A stretch of DNA of 64,000 nt from Niallia taxi (GTDB lineage Bacteria > Bacillota > Bacilli > Bacillales > Cytobacillaceae): NCBI RefSeq assembly GCF_032818155.1, contig NZ_CP102589.1:2466001-2530000 (forward strand), read 5' to 3'. The translations under genes and the position numbers were made by a program. Under the pieces are notes generated by a model. That model was not told the origin of the DNA. It ran no database searches and worked only from the letters and a program-made list of their open reading frames with translations. Positions 8,277 through 16,675 of the stretch are shown here, in pieces (positions within the stretch are counted from its first letter, which is position 1; every line of letters begins with the position of its first letter).

Positions 8277-9107
8277 ATGAAGCTCTTAGTCCTTGGTGGC
8301 AAAGGGATGGCAGGACATGTAATGGTGGAATATTTCAAAAAAAATCCGAAATATAAAGTCTATTACACATCAAGGGATAAGCAAGATAAAGATTGTATTT
8401 ATCTTGAAGTGACAGATCTGATTACATTAGAGAAAATTATTGACTCTATAAAACCAGATATCATCATTAACTGTATCGGCATCTTGAACGAAGATGCCGA
8501 GAAAAATCCTTTTATTGCCATGCAAGTGAACAGCTTTTTGCCGCATCAGCTCGTTAAACTTGCGAAAAGAAACGGCGGAAAGCTAATTCATATCAGCACA
8601 GATTGCGTGTTTTCCGGAGATGAAGGAAATTATACAGAGGACAGTATTCCAGATGGGACTACCCAATATTCTAAAACAAAGCAATACGGTGAAATTAAAG
8701 ATAAAGAAAACCTTACTATCCGAACTTCGATAATTGGTCCTGAACAAAAAGATAACGGAATTGGTCTCTTCTTATGGTTCATGAAGCAAACTGGTGAAGT
8801 AAAAGGATATGAACACGTATATTGGAATGGAGTAACAACAATTGAGCTCGCAAAAGCAACGGAAAAGATGATTGAAAATAAAGTAACAGGTCTTTATCAT
8901 TTATGTGTAAAAGAAAAAATTTCAAAGTTTGAATTGTTAAAGCTGTTTCAAACCGTGTTTGACAAAAATGATGTGAAAATCCTTCCTGATAAGAAGAACA
9001 AACTTGACAGAACAATTGTAAATACTAGAACAGATTATATCTACAATCCCCCCTCTTACTTGGATATGCTACAGGAAATGAAAAAGTGGATGATAGAAAA
9101 TGAATAA
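8277..9107 (+). CDS. RmlD-like 4-keto-6-deoxyhexosamine reductase
   Basis: This 276-residue NAD(P)-dependent reductase resembles dTDP-4-dehydrorhamnose reductase: GGKGMAGH near the N-terminus, STDCVFSGDEG, and the catalytic YSKTK. It lacks the C-terminal cupin of S. aureus CapF. That resembles WbvR of Vibrio cholerae O37, which makes UDP-L-RhaNAc for conversion to UDP-L-QuiNAc. It most likely reduces the CapE product at C4. The ATG immediately follows the upstream stop codon. The substrate assignment is inferred from gene order. Confidence 0.8.
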   Translation: MKLLVLGGKGMAGHVMVEYFKKNPKYKVYYTSRDKQDKDCIYLEVTDLITLEKIIDSIKPDIIINCIGILNEDAEKNPFIAMQVNSFLPHQLVKLAKRNGGKLIHISTDCVFSGDEGNYTEDSIPDGTTQYSKTKQYGEIKDKENLTIRTSIIGPEQKDNGIGLFLWFMKQTGEVKGYEHVYWNGVTTIELAKATEKMIENKVTGLYHLCVKEKISKFELLKLFQTVFDKNDVKILPDKKNKLDRTIVNTRTDYIYNPPSYLDMLQEMKKWMIENE

Positions 9108-9987
9108 AACAATCTTGATTACCGGTGCGAGCGGGTTTACAGGAATCCACGCTTGCAGATTTTTTGCGGAAAAAGGCTACTATGTCTATGGAGCAGCAAA
9201 AAAAAACACCCTCATTCCTGGCATTAATCAGCTCCTACTATGTGATTTAGCTAACGAACAGGATGCAGAAAAATTAATAAAAACATGCAAGCCAGACTAC
9301 TTGCTGCATCTAGCAGGACAAAATCATGTCGGTGATTCGTGGGATAATCCTATTAAAACACTGGAAATTAATGCTATGTCAACAGCCTATTTGCTTCAAG
9401 CAGCAGCTAAGCACAAGCCAGACTGTAAAATGCTGATTGTTGGTTCAGCCCTGCAGACCAATCCTCAGGATATTTCCGCTATCCCGCACCCTTACAGTTT
9501 AAGCAAAACAATTCAAACAACGATTGCACTATCTTGGGCTCATCTGTTTAATCTGGACATTATGGTCGCAAAACCAACAAACTTGATTGGTCCTGGTAAT
9601 TCAAACGGCGTTTGTGCTATTTTTATTAAACAGATTCTCGAATCTGTCAAAGATGGCAGAAAACCATTAATTACCGTACAAAATATTAATGCAACAAGGG
9701 ATTTTATCGACGTTCGTGATGCAGTGTCTGCATATGAATATATTTTGCTTAAAGGAAAAAGTAGAGAAGTGTATGATATCACAACAGGCGTTAACCATTC
9801 CTTAGGAAAGGTTTTGGAACATCTAGAACAATTATCAGGAAGGACCATTGATATAAAATCAGTTACATCCGATGCTTCCGATACTCCTCCTCTGATAGAC
9901 CCTGTTAAGCTAAAGGAATTAGGCTGGCAGCAGGGAAGGTCTTTAACACTTTCGTTAGCTGATATGCTCAATTATTTTCAAGGATAA
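9100..9987 (+). CDS. NAD-dependent SDR, nucleotide-sugar epimerase/dehydratase-like
   Basis: This 295-residue extended SDR resembles GDP-mannose 4,6-dehydratase and related reductases. The cofactor motif GASGFTGIH lies at residues 8-16, HLAGQNHVGDSW follows, and YSLSK supplies the YxxxK catalytic pair. It overlaps the upstream reductase by 8 nt and ends the operon before a strong terminator. Position suggests it makes or modifies a second nucleotide sugar for the same glycan, but the reaction cannot be assigned from sequence. Confidence 0.8.
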   Translation: MNKTILITGASGFTGIHACRFFAEKGYYVYGAAKKNTLIPGINQLLLCDLANEQDAEKLIKTCKPDYLLHLAGQNHVGDSWDNPIKTLEINAMSTAYLLQAAAKHKPDCKMLIVGSALQTNPQDISAIPHPYSLSKTIQTTIALSWAHLFNLDIMVAKPTNLIGPGNSNGVCAIFIKQILESVKDGRKPLITVQNINATRDFIDVRDAVSAYEYILLKGKSREVYDITTGVNHSLGKVLEHLEQLSGRTIDIKSVTSDASDTPPLIDPVKLKELGWQQGRSLTLSLADMLNYFQG

Positions 9988-9989
9988 AA

Positions 9990-10019
9990 TAAGTCGTGCA
10001 TGAAAATGCACGACTTTCT
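9990..10019. terminator. Bidirectional terminator
   Basis: AAGTCGTGCAT, a GAAA loop and ATGCACGACTT, followed by TTCTTT on the plus strand. It separates the convergent genes ending at 9987 and 10027. Confidence 0.85.
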
Positions 10020-10026
10020 TTAGGAG

Positions 10027-11109
10027 TTAATTCTGTGTTTTCACACCAAAATGACTCATCATAGAACCAAAATTCCGGCAGTACTGTTCTGGACTGAATT
10101 CACGTGTTAAATGCAAATAAGCAGTTGTACGGATACGCTCCCTCAAGGTTGTGTAGTACATCAGCTCCTTCGCTTGCTTACATGCCGCGTCAATATTTCC
10201 AAGGGGATAGTACTTTCCAGTCACATTATGAATAATCGAACTTCTTACCCCATCTGAGTCTGTTGTAAGTACAGGACATCTACAACTGAATGCTTCGAGT
10301 ACAGAATAAGGTGCACCTTCCACCTTGGATGTAGAGCATAGAAAACCTCCTGAATCTCCAATTAACGAATAATAATCTGCCATTTTTTCATTTGGGATAT
10401 TCGGCAATATAGTCAAATGCTCAGCAAGCTGGAGCTGATCCACTAAAAGCTGAAAGGCTGCCCTTTCCTCTTGTGTAGATAATGTAGGATCTTCAAACAT
10501 ATAAAGCTGGATACCATTATTAACATCGTTCAAGAGTCTTTTACCTATCTGCAGAAACTCTCTCCAGTTTTTATTGTCCTCCAGCCGACCAATCCAGGCA
10601 ACAATAGGTTTATCCGCTTTTGGCAGGCGCTTATATGTGAATTTTTTACTGTCGAAACAATTATTAAATTGGAAGGTTGGTATTGATGGAAATAATTCAC
10701 TGAAAATTTGAGAAATATGAGGTGTTTTAGGATTAAGTAGCCCAATTCCTGGTGTTGCCACATATGGAACTGCATTTGTCATTTCCGCTCTAGCCACATG
10801 CTTTGGGCCATATCCTTGTATCTCTAGAATAATTGGGCCAGTATATCCGAAATTCCGAAAGCGAGGAATCGATTTATAGTCTGAGATGATTACCATCAAT
10901 TCGTAGTTGCCTTTTTCTAATATTGCTTTGATTTCTGTATCATCATCCGTGATAAATGTAGGTCCCTCATGGTTGTTAACCAAGTCCCTTGCTTTGCGGA
11001 AATAAAGAAAATGGCTGTGTATCCCCGCCTGTTTTAGAGCAGCAGAACGCTGACGATTTAAAGTTTCCACTCCGCCGCTAGGCACATAATAGACAAATAG
11101 AATATTCAT
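10027..11109 (-). CDS. GT4-family glycosyltransferase
   Basis: This 360-residue GT-B protein starts MNILFVYYVPSGGVET, a glycine-rich acceptor loop. The C-terminal donor domain includes AWIGRLEDNKNW and the conserved glutamate region KVEGAPYSVLEAFSC...TDSDGV. No membrane segments are seen, so it is cytoplasmic or membrane-peripheral. It is only distantly related to the two transferases at 2275-4764. It is transcribed divergently from the GT2 gene at 11337. A CATATCTTA -10 element at 11161-11169 is appropriately placed for sigma-K. Donor and acceptor unknown. Confidence 0.85.
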   Translation of the reverse strand: MNILFVYYVPSGGVETLNRQRSAALKQAGIHSHFLYFRKARDLVNNHEGPTFITDDDTEIKAILEKGNYELMVIISDYKSIPRFRNFGYTGPIILEIQGYGPKHVARAEMTNAVPYVATPGIGLLNPKTPHISQIFSELFPSIPTFQFNNCFDSKKFTYKRLPKADKPIVAWIGRLEDNKNWREFLQIGKRLLNDVNNGIQLYMFEDPTLSTQEERAAFQLLVDQLQLAEHLTILPNIPNEKMADYYSLIGDSGGFLCSTSKVEGAPYSVLEAFSCRCPVLTTDSDGVRSSIIHNVTGKYYPLGNIDAACKQAKELMYYTTLRERIRTTAYLHLTREFSPEQYCRNFGSMMSHFGVKTQN

Positions 11110-11160
11110 TGTGGTTTTCCCGCATCCCTTCGTATCTTTAATTTTTCCACATGCTTCTAA

Positions 11161-11169
11161 TAAGATATG
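11161..11169 (-). promoter_or_regulatory. Candidate sigma-K -10 element for the GT4 gene
   Basis: CATATCTTA on the minus strand fits CATANNNTA. No AC is present 16-17 nt upstream, so this is the weakest of the five sites in the locus. Confidence 0.35.
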
Positions 11170-11257
11170 GAAAAGTGCTCCAATTTGACCGCTTTTTTGT
11201 CATATTAGGTAGAAAAAACCTTGTTCAATGATTATTTTTGGCTAAACACTAACCTAT

Positions 11258-11285
11258 ACAGCAAGGAAGGAATATTCATATATTA
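11258..11285 (+). promoter_or_regulatory. Candidate sigma-K promoter of the GT2 gene
   Basis: AC (11258-11259), 17 nt, CATATATTA (11277-11285). The start would fall near 11293, upstream of the ribosome binding site GAAGGAGGA. Confidence 0.5.
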
Positions 11286-11336
11286 CTATTAATGAAAAGA
11301 AAAAAAGCAGAGGAATAAACAGAAGGAGGAAGCAAG

Positions 11337-12059
11337 TTGTATCCGAAAATATCAATCATCATCCCTTTTTATAATTGCGCTTATGTAGACCAATCCATTA
11401 GGAGTGCCTTAAATCAAACCTATCCGAATATAGAAGTGATTTTAGTTGATGATGGCTCTGTTAAATACAGAGAAAAAATTATGCCGTACAGATCACGAAT
11501 TAAGTATATCCGCAAAGAAAATGGGGGTACTGCAACTGCTTTAAATAGAGGGATTGCCGAAGCAACTGGTGAGTATATAGCCTGGCTTAGCTCTGACGAC
11601 CTTTTTAAACCAGAAAAGCTTAGCAAGCAAATGGCCTTTATGCAAGATAGAGGAATAGACGCAAGTTTTACAAACTATGATATTATCGACAGTAACAATA
11701 ATGTACAAGTTCCATCGAATGGTGCCAATTATTCAAGCATGAAAGCAGTTTATGAAGGTTATTTATACTCTAATCCGATTAACGGATGCACAATATTAAT
11801 CAAAAAAAGCATTTTCGAAAAATTTGGGGACTTCAACCCTGCTATGGTATATACACATGATTATGAAATGTGGTTTCGCTTATTGTCTAAAGGGGTTCAT
11901 ATTGTCTACTTAGACGAATCATTGACACAGTTCCGCTCCCATTCTGAATCAGGTACAAATAAATACCAGCAGCAGATGCTTGCCGAAATGCAAGGCATTG
12001 AGGCGATTTATAGGCCGCTCATCGTGCAATATATTGTTGATCATTACTTGCTTCTTTAA
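11337..12059 (+). CDS. GT2-family glycosyltransferase
   Basis: This 240-residue GT-A transferase has the family 2 N-terminus SIIIPFYN, the nucleotide-binding VDDGS, the DxD-equivalent SSDD near residue 83 and a late HDYEMWFR motif. It has no transmembrane segment and is about the minimal length of a soluble GT2 enzyme. The TTG start is fixed by GAAGGAGGA a few bases upstream. It is monocistronic, divergent from the GT4 gene and followed by a strong bidirectional terminator that marks the end of the glycan locus. Confidence 0.9.
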   Translation: MYPKISIIIPFYNCAYVDQSIRSALNQTYPNIEVILVDDGSVKYREKIMPYRSRIKYIRKENGGTATALNRGIAEATGEYIAWLSSDDLFKPEKLSKQMAFMQDRGIDASFTNYDIIDSNNNVQVPSNGANYSSMKAVYEGYLYSNPINGCTILIKKSIFEKFGDFNPAMVYTHDYEMWFRLLSKGVHIVYLDESLTQFRSHSESGTNKYQQQMLAEMQGIEAIYRPLIVQYIVDHYLLL

Positions 12060-12105
12060 ACATCGATAGAAAAAGTTGGATGCGTAAAATATTAAATATT
12101 AGCTA

Positions 12106-12158
12106 TAATAGAACAACCCCCCATTGGACACTTTCTTCCATGGGGGGTTGTTCTATTT
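12106..12158. terminator. Strong bidirectional terminator
   Basis: A 17-bp stem (ATAGAACAACCCCCCAT with its complement) around a 15-nt loop, with T-rich flanks in both directions, separates the convergent GT2 and ppiB genes. Confidence 0.9.
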
Positions 12159-12168
12159 AATGCAGTAA

Positions 12169-12603
12169 TTATTCGCCGATTACGACTTTATCCATAACAT
12201 CGCCGTTTCTCATTGCTTTAACAGCAGAGATTCCTGATGTTACTTTACCGAATACTGTGTGTACTCCGTTTAGATGTGGTTGTGGGTCATGTACGATAAA
12301 GAATTGGCTGCCGCCTGTGTCTTTACCAGCATGCGCCATTGATAATGAACCTTCTTGGTGTGTATGAGGATTTCCTTGTGTTTCACATTTGATTGTGTAA
12401 CCAGGACCGCCTGTACCATTACCATTTGGGTCTCCACCTTGGCTTACGAAGCCTGGGATAACGCGGTGGAAAGTCAAACCGTCATAAAAGCCTTCTTTAG
12501 CAAGCTTTGTGAAGTTTTCAACTGTTCCTGGTGCTTCGTTTGGATAAAGTTCGAATTCGATCTTTTCTCCGTTTTGCATCAATATGTATCCTTTTTCTGC
12601 CAT
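12169..12603 (-). CDS. ppiB: Cytoplasmic cyclophilin-type peptidyl-prolyl cis-trans isomerase
   Basis: This 144-residue cyclophilin catalyses proline isomerisation during protein folding. [25 protein letters not shown], the segment with the catalytic Arg and Gln (cited here in part: [15 protein letters not shown]), SMAHAG and SQFFI are canonical. The length equals B. subtilis PpiB. I placed the start at 12603 because AAAGGAG is 9 nt upstream; the in-frame ATG three codons earlier touches that site. There is no signal peptide, in contrast to the lipoprotein paralogue at 12727. Confidence 0.95.
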   Translation of the reverse strand: MAEKGYILMQNGEKIEFELYPNEAPGTVENFTKLAKEGFYDGLTFHRVIPGFVSQGGDPNGNGTGGPGYTIKCETQGNPHTHQEGSLSMAHAGKDTGGSQFFIVHDPQPHLNGVHTVFGKVTSGISAVKAMRNGDVMDKVVIGE

Positions 12604-12647
12604 TATAAACATCTCCTTTAATCATGTCCCATATGTATTGTGTTTTG

Positions 12648-12717
12648 CTTAGGACAATGTTCAATTCATCATACCATAATTCCCTACTAGAAATAAAATG
12701 TTATTGCTTGTCCTAAG
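12648..12717. repeat. 10-bp inverted repeat flanking the ppiB promoter region
   Basis: CTTAGGACAA (12648-12657) and TTGTCCTAAG (12708-12717) are perfect inverted copies 50 bp apart. A possible ppiB -10 (TATGAT on the minus strand) lies between them. It could be a pair of operator half sites or the base of a long stem-loop after the cyclophilin lipoprotein gene. Confidence 0.4.
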
Positions 12718-12726
12718 AACAAACAA

Positions 12727-13392
12727 TCATTCTTCTACCTTTTGCGGCTGTGGGAAAGTGACACCCTTCGTATCAACAGTCACCTTTTTCATGATGACAT
12801 CTTGCTTCGGCTTGTCATTAGCATCTCTCTCGACAGCAACGATTTTGTCCACTACATCCATTCCGCTTGTAACCTTACCAAAAGCAGCATATTGGCCATC
12901 AAGGCTTGCAGTTGTTTTTGTCATAATGAAAAACTGAGAACCTGCTGAATTAGGATCACCTGACCTTGCCATACTGATGACGCCTCTTTCATGCTTTAAA
13001 TCATTGTCGTCAAATCCATTTTCAGAGAATTCACCTTCAATTGCATAACCAGGTCCACCTGTACCGTTGCCCTCAGGGTCTCCACCTTGAATCATGAAAT
13101 CTGGAATAACCCTGTGGAATGTTAGACCATCATAATAGCCCTTTTGTACAAGAGAGACAAAGTTGTTAACCGTATTAGGCGCTTTCTTTGGATATAACTC
13201 GATTTCGATTTTTGAATCGTCCTCCATTGTAATCGTCACAACAGGATTAACTTCTATCGTAGGCGAATTGGTGGAAGAGCTTTTTGAATCTTCCGCTTCA
13301 TTGGTTGTACCACATGCTGCAAGCATCAATGTTAGCAGCAACAAGCAGGCAAGCAAAAATTTGTTTTTTAGGAATTTCTGTTTTCGTTCCAT
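12727..13392 (-). CDS. Cyclophilin-type peptidyl-prolyl isomerase lipoprotein
   Basis: This 221-residue protein has a lipoprotein signal peptide (charged start, hydrophobic core, lipobox LAAC with Cys at residue 27), a Ser/Thr/Asn linker and a full cyclophilin domain (FHRVIPDF, QGGDPEGNG, SMARSGDP, SQFFI). It should be anchored to the outer face of the membrane and assist folding of secreted proteins. The ribosome binding site AGGAGGT supports the start. It lies directly upstream of ppiB on the same strand but has its own gap and probably its own promoter. Confidence 0.93.
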   Translation of the reverse strand: MERKQKFLKNKFLLACLLLLTLMLAACGTTNEAEDSKSSSTNSPTIEVNPVVTITMEDDSKIEIELYPKKAPNTVNNFVSLVQKGYYDGLTFHRVIPDFMIQGGDPEGNGTGGPGYAIEGEFSENGFDDNDLKHERGVISMARSGDPNSAGSQFFIMTKTTASLDGQYAAFGKVTSGMDVVDKIVAVERDANDKPKQDVIMKKVTVDTKGVTFPQPQKVEE

Positions 13393-13481
13393 TATTTATA
13401 CCTCCTATATACTTGACGAATTAATTGTACATAAAGAGATAAAAATAAACAAATTTAAGCTAAATGATTGCCTGTATTATA

Positions 13482-13688
13482 TTACAGCTCAATGTAAATT
13501 CGGTAAACTCCGTCTATAAATTGTTCGTCATACACATAAAAATCATTTTCTTCTAATTTTGAAAGGACCTGCTGCTGTTCTTCCTTGTCTGCGATAATGA
13601 TATATCCTTCGCTGTCATATGTTTCCATTGATTTACTGACTGCCTCATCACTTGATAGAACTAGTGCAAGTGTGTCTTTTAATGTCAT
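13482..13688 (-). CDS. Small acidic protein of unknown function
   Basis: This 68-residue protein has a clear ribosome binding site (AGGAGGG, 6-7 nt before ATG). It is acidic, with no signal peptide or membrane segment. The sequence alternates helix-like and strand-like stretches (EEQQQVLSKLEENDF, then YRIYIEL at the C-terminus), like a small alpha/beta domain. It is followed closely by the lipoprotein gene and preceded by the helicase gene. I do not recognise the family. Confidence 0.7.
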   Translation of the reverse strand: MTLKDTLALVLSSDEAVSKSMETYDSEGYIIIADKEEQQQVLSKLEENDFYVYDEQFIDGVYRIYIEL

Positions 13689-13768
13689 TTATAACCCTCC
13701 TATGATTGCAACTACCTTTAAATGATACATCGTTTCCTTCAACGCTGTAAACAGTCCATCAAAAAATT

Positions 13769-16003
13769 TTAAGATAGCTGTTTAAGTAAATAGGCAGCAA
13801 GCTGTTTCGACTCCATTCTGACAGCAATTGACGGTGGCTTTGCCCCTGACACAAGCTGCAGGGGATGACCAATCCACACAATTTGTTCATCAATGATGAC
13901 ATATGGGTACCCGCCATCATAAGGTAAGCTTTTAACTCCCCTTGTTTTGGCCCATTTGGCTTGTCCATATATTTTGCATTTTGGATATTCTGCCACATGA
14001 TCAAGAAGTTGCAGCCATTCAATTGGTGGCTTACTATTTTCAGGCATAACAATACATACTGTTTTTGCATGCTTAATATCTTGTGAGATATCTTTTACAT
14101 TTCTGGCATGCTGCCATTTTACATAAGGGTGGCTTGCTTTAACCCAAGTGCCAATTTCCACTTCCTTCACTAATAAATTCTCAGCGAGCTGATGTTCAAC
14201 AAGCTTTCTGACAGCTTTGTCTCTGCCAACTCTTTTTCTAAGAAAATCGCAATTGGCAATATGAATAAACTTCCCCTTTGATCTTGTAATAGCTACGTTC
14301 AATAATCGCTCACTATCTTTACCGAGCAGCAGCATGCCTGGACGCTCATGTGGATATCCTTCTGTACTGTCGAAAATAATCATATCCTTTTCGCTGCCTT
14401 GAAACCGGTGGACTGTCGCAACAAGAATACTGTTGTCAGCCATTTGCTTTGGAAACAGCTCAGACGCAACGGCATCCATAAGCTCACTTTGCGCTCTGTA
14501 TGGTGTCACATATCCAATGCTTTTTATCCCGCTTTTCCATGCTTCGACCATGAGCTGTAAAGCTATAAGAATATGAAAAAGATTTGTTCTTGATTTTGTT
14601 CCTTTTTCAAAGCCACTATAATGGCCAAACCCGCTTGTATCCATCAGGATATTTGCTTCCATAGGAAACGGCGCTTTTTCTGTAATGGCTTTTCTTGAGC
14701 GAGCTACTGTTGGATGGTCTGTTACAAGAGAATGGTAAATATGCTTATTTGTAAAGGAAGAAATACTCGGATGCATACGCCTTTGCTCGTTCAGTAAAAG
14801 CAAGTGCTGGTGCAGCTTGCCTGATGCCACACTGTCAGCAACACCGGATGCATGAAAGATGTCTTCCTTCAGCCATTTATTCACCGCTTCACTTCTGCTT
14901 GCGGCAATTGGCGGAAGCTGTTTAAAATCACCGCAAACAATCATTCGTTTTCCGAGTGAGGCGGCAAAGGCTGTTTGCGGGACATATGCCATGGATGCTT
15001 CATCAAGCAAAACAAGATCATAATTATCCTCATATATGGTTGCATCTGTCGCAGCTTTAGCCAATGTAGTGCCTACGACCATTGCCTTTTTAACAAATTG
15101 AAGCTCTCTTTTTCGAATTTTCTCCATTACTCTTGCTAGTTGTTCTTCCATTTTGAGAAGACTTTGTGAATCTCTGCTGCTGAAGGATCTCGCTAAATCC
15201 TTTTTCAGCTTATTTTTCTCATCAAGCAATTCTTGCTTTTGAAGTGCTAATCCTTTATCCTTCTCATCTAGCAGTGCACTTGTCGTAATCTTTTCCTCTG
15301 CAAGCTCCATTTCTCCACCATTTCCACCATAACGAAGAATATCACCAAGCTTAAACCGATTCTTGCTTTTTGCAGTGCTAGTAATTTCCTTCATAAGAAC
15401 GTCAACTGCCTGGTTACTTTGTGAAAGCAGTAAAATTCTTTTACCCTTCCAATATTTCTGCAAAGCAACCCGTGCTAATGTATAGGTTTTTCCAGTCCCG
15501 GGCGGACCCCAAACAAAGGTAACTGGATTATATTTGCTCCTTAATGAAAGCTCATGAACATGATTCTTACTTATTTCCTGTGGATGCTTAGCAAGCATGG
15601 AAGGATTCATAAGCCTGCTAATTCGAGAAACTTTCGTCTTATTTTCTTTTATCGTATCAAAACGGATCATCAATTGTTCAAGAAGCTCCCATGGGTCGTG
15701 GCTTACAAATGCCTCTGTCACATGATCTCCGATTGTTTTATCAATTTGAACTATTAAGCTTTTTCCATCAGAGGACAAAATACGGCCATTTATTTTTGCT
15801 GTTCCCCAGTGCAGGACGACTGAAGAACCAATAGGTATTTTAACAAATGCAATGCTTTCAAAATAATACGTATAGTCCTCCGCTGTTTGCAGGAACTGTC
15901 CATTAAACAAAGCAATTTTTGAACTAGAAAACTTTTTTAGATAATTAATTTCTTGCTGAAGGGCTGTTTGCCATTCTTTTATATATTTAGAGGTACTTGT
16001 CAT
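13769..16003 (-). CDS. SF1 (Upf1/DNA2-like) helicase with C-terminal extension
   Basis: This 744-residue superfamily 1B NTPase has Walker A GPPGTGKT near residue 170, an inserted coiled coil, Walker B LLDEAS, GDFKQLPP (motif III), TVHRFQGSE (motif V) and NVAITRSKG (motif VI). The last 150 residues, ending with IDEQIVWIGHPLQ, look like a degenerate phospholipase-D-type domain. The role is DNA or RNA unwinding/repair; the substrate is unknown. I moved the start to 16003 because GAAGGG lies 6 nt upstream there, while the upstream in-frame ATG has none. Confidence 0.85.
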   Translation of the reverse strand: MTSTSKYIKEWQTALQQEINYLKKFSSSKIALFNGQFLQTAEDYTYYFESIAFVKIPIGSSVVLHWGTAKINGRILSSDGKSLIVQIDKTIGDHVTEAFVSHDPWELLEQLMIRFDTIKENKTKVSRISRLMNPSMLAKHPQEISKNHVHELSLRSKYNPVTFVWGPPGTGKTYTLARVALQKYWKGKRILLLSQSNQAVDVLMKEITSTAKSKNRFKLGDILRYGGNGGEMELAEEKITTSALLDEKDKGLALQKQELLDEKNKLKKDLARSFSSRDSQSLLKMEEQLARVMEKIRKRELQFVKKAMVVGTTLAKAATDATIYEDNYDLVLLDEASMAYVPQTAFAASLGKRMIVCGDFKQLPPIAASRSEAVNKWLKEDIFHASGVADSVASGKLHQHLLLLNEQRRMHPSISSFTNKHIYHSLVTDHPTVARSRKAITEKAPFPMEANILMDTSGFGHYSGFEKGTKSRTNLFHILIALQLMVEAWKSGIKSIGYVTPYRAQSELMDAVASELFPKQMADNSILVATVHRFQGSEKDMIIFDSTEGYPHERPGMLLLGKDSERLLNVAITRSKGKFIHIANCDFLRKRVGRDKAVRKLVEHQLAENLLVKEVEIGTWVKASHPYVKWQHARNVKDISQDIKHAKTVCIVMPENSKPPIEWLQLLDHVAEYPKCKIYGQAKWAKTRGVKSLPYDGGYPYVIIDEQIVWIGHPLQLVSGAKPPSIAVRMESKQLAAYLLKQLS

Positions 16004-16065
16004 TGTATTCCCTTCTATTACATTCATTATTGAGTATTAATTATAGCATCAAATATTATTCAGAA

Positions 16066-16094
16066 AATAAAAAAGAAGACTTAAGCGTCTTCTT
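16066..16094 (-). terminator. Terminator overlapping the end of the membrane-protein gene
   Basis: AAGAAGAC (16073-16080) pairs with GTCTTCTT (16087-16094), and on the minus strand it is followed by TTTTTTA. Confidence 0.7.
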
Positions 16095-16545
16095 TGTATA
16101 TCTTCTTTTGCCAAATATGATAACCATAGATAATAAAGGAAATTCCATACATGATTAAAAAATACTGCCAGCTTGCAATCAGCTTGTACTCTGCAATGCC
16201 TAGCTTCATTAGCGATGGTAACACGACGTACGCCATAATAGCATCCATAAGCAAATTTGTAATTGTAAATAAAATGAAGCGCCCACTTGTGAAATAAAAA
16301 ATCCAAAATGTACCGACTGGAAAAAGCCCATATGCAAAACTTACGTCTATCATATACCCCCATGGAACAATATATGTATGAATCACCCACCAGTTGTATT
16401 GATACGCTATTTGAAAAATGATTGTCATTAATAAGCAAGTAAGAATAATTACTGGTATATATTTTTTTATGCGCTGCTTTTTGGCAAACAGCAACGTAAA
16501 CCATGGTAAAAACAAGCTTATATAAAGAACTACTTTAGCTGTCAT
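16081..16545 (-). CDS. Multipass membrane protein of unknown function
   Basis: This 154-residue protein has about four hydrophobic segments (roughly residues 5-20, 28-48, 68-90 and 125-147) rich in aromatic residues, separated by short loops with Lys/Arg pairs such as KKQRIKK. No catalytic motif was seen. It resembles the small uncharacterised integral membrane proteins common in Bacillus genomes. It is a stand-alone gene with its own terminator. A strongly overlapping frame (16049-16504) is a shadow. Confidence 0.75.
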   Translation of the reverse strand: MTAKVVLYISLFLPWFTLLFAKKQRIKKYIPVIILTCLLMTIIFQIAYQYNWWVIHTYIVPWGYMIDVSFAYGLFPVGTFWIFYFTSGRFILFTITNLLMDAIMAYVVLPSLMKLGIAEYKLIASWQYFLIMYGISFIIYGYHIWQKKIYKEDA

Positions 16546-16624
16546 AATAACTAAATCTCCTGTTCATTAGATCTATCCTTATTATTTTATCAACAGGCAT
16601 CCTTTATACAAAAAATGGACAAAA

Positions 16625-16662
16625 CGGCAGAGAAAAAGGCATTTTCGCCTATATCTCTGCCG
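16625..16662 (-). terminator. Terminator of the HD-domain gene
   Basis: CGGCAGAGA pairs with TCTCTGCCG, with an inner GGC/GCC pairing, and TTTTG follows on the minus strand. Confidence 0.8.
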
Positions 16663-16675
16663 CTTTGTTATACCG

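Noticed and set aside
16049..16504. A 151-codon frame overlapping the membrane protein gene
   Set aside because: It lacks a ribosome binding site and the coherent hydrophobic pattern of the frame 16081-16545.
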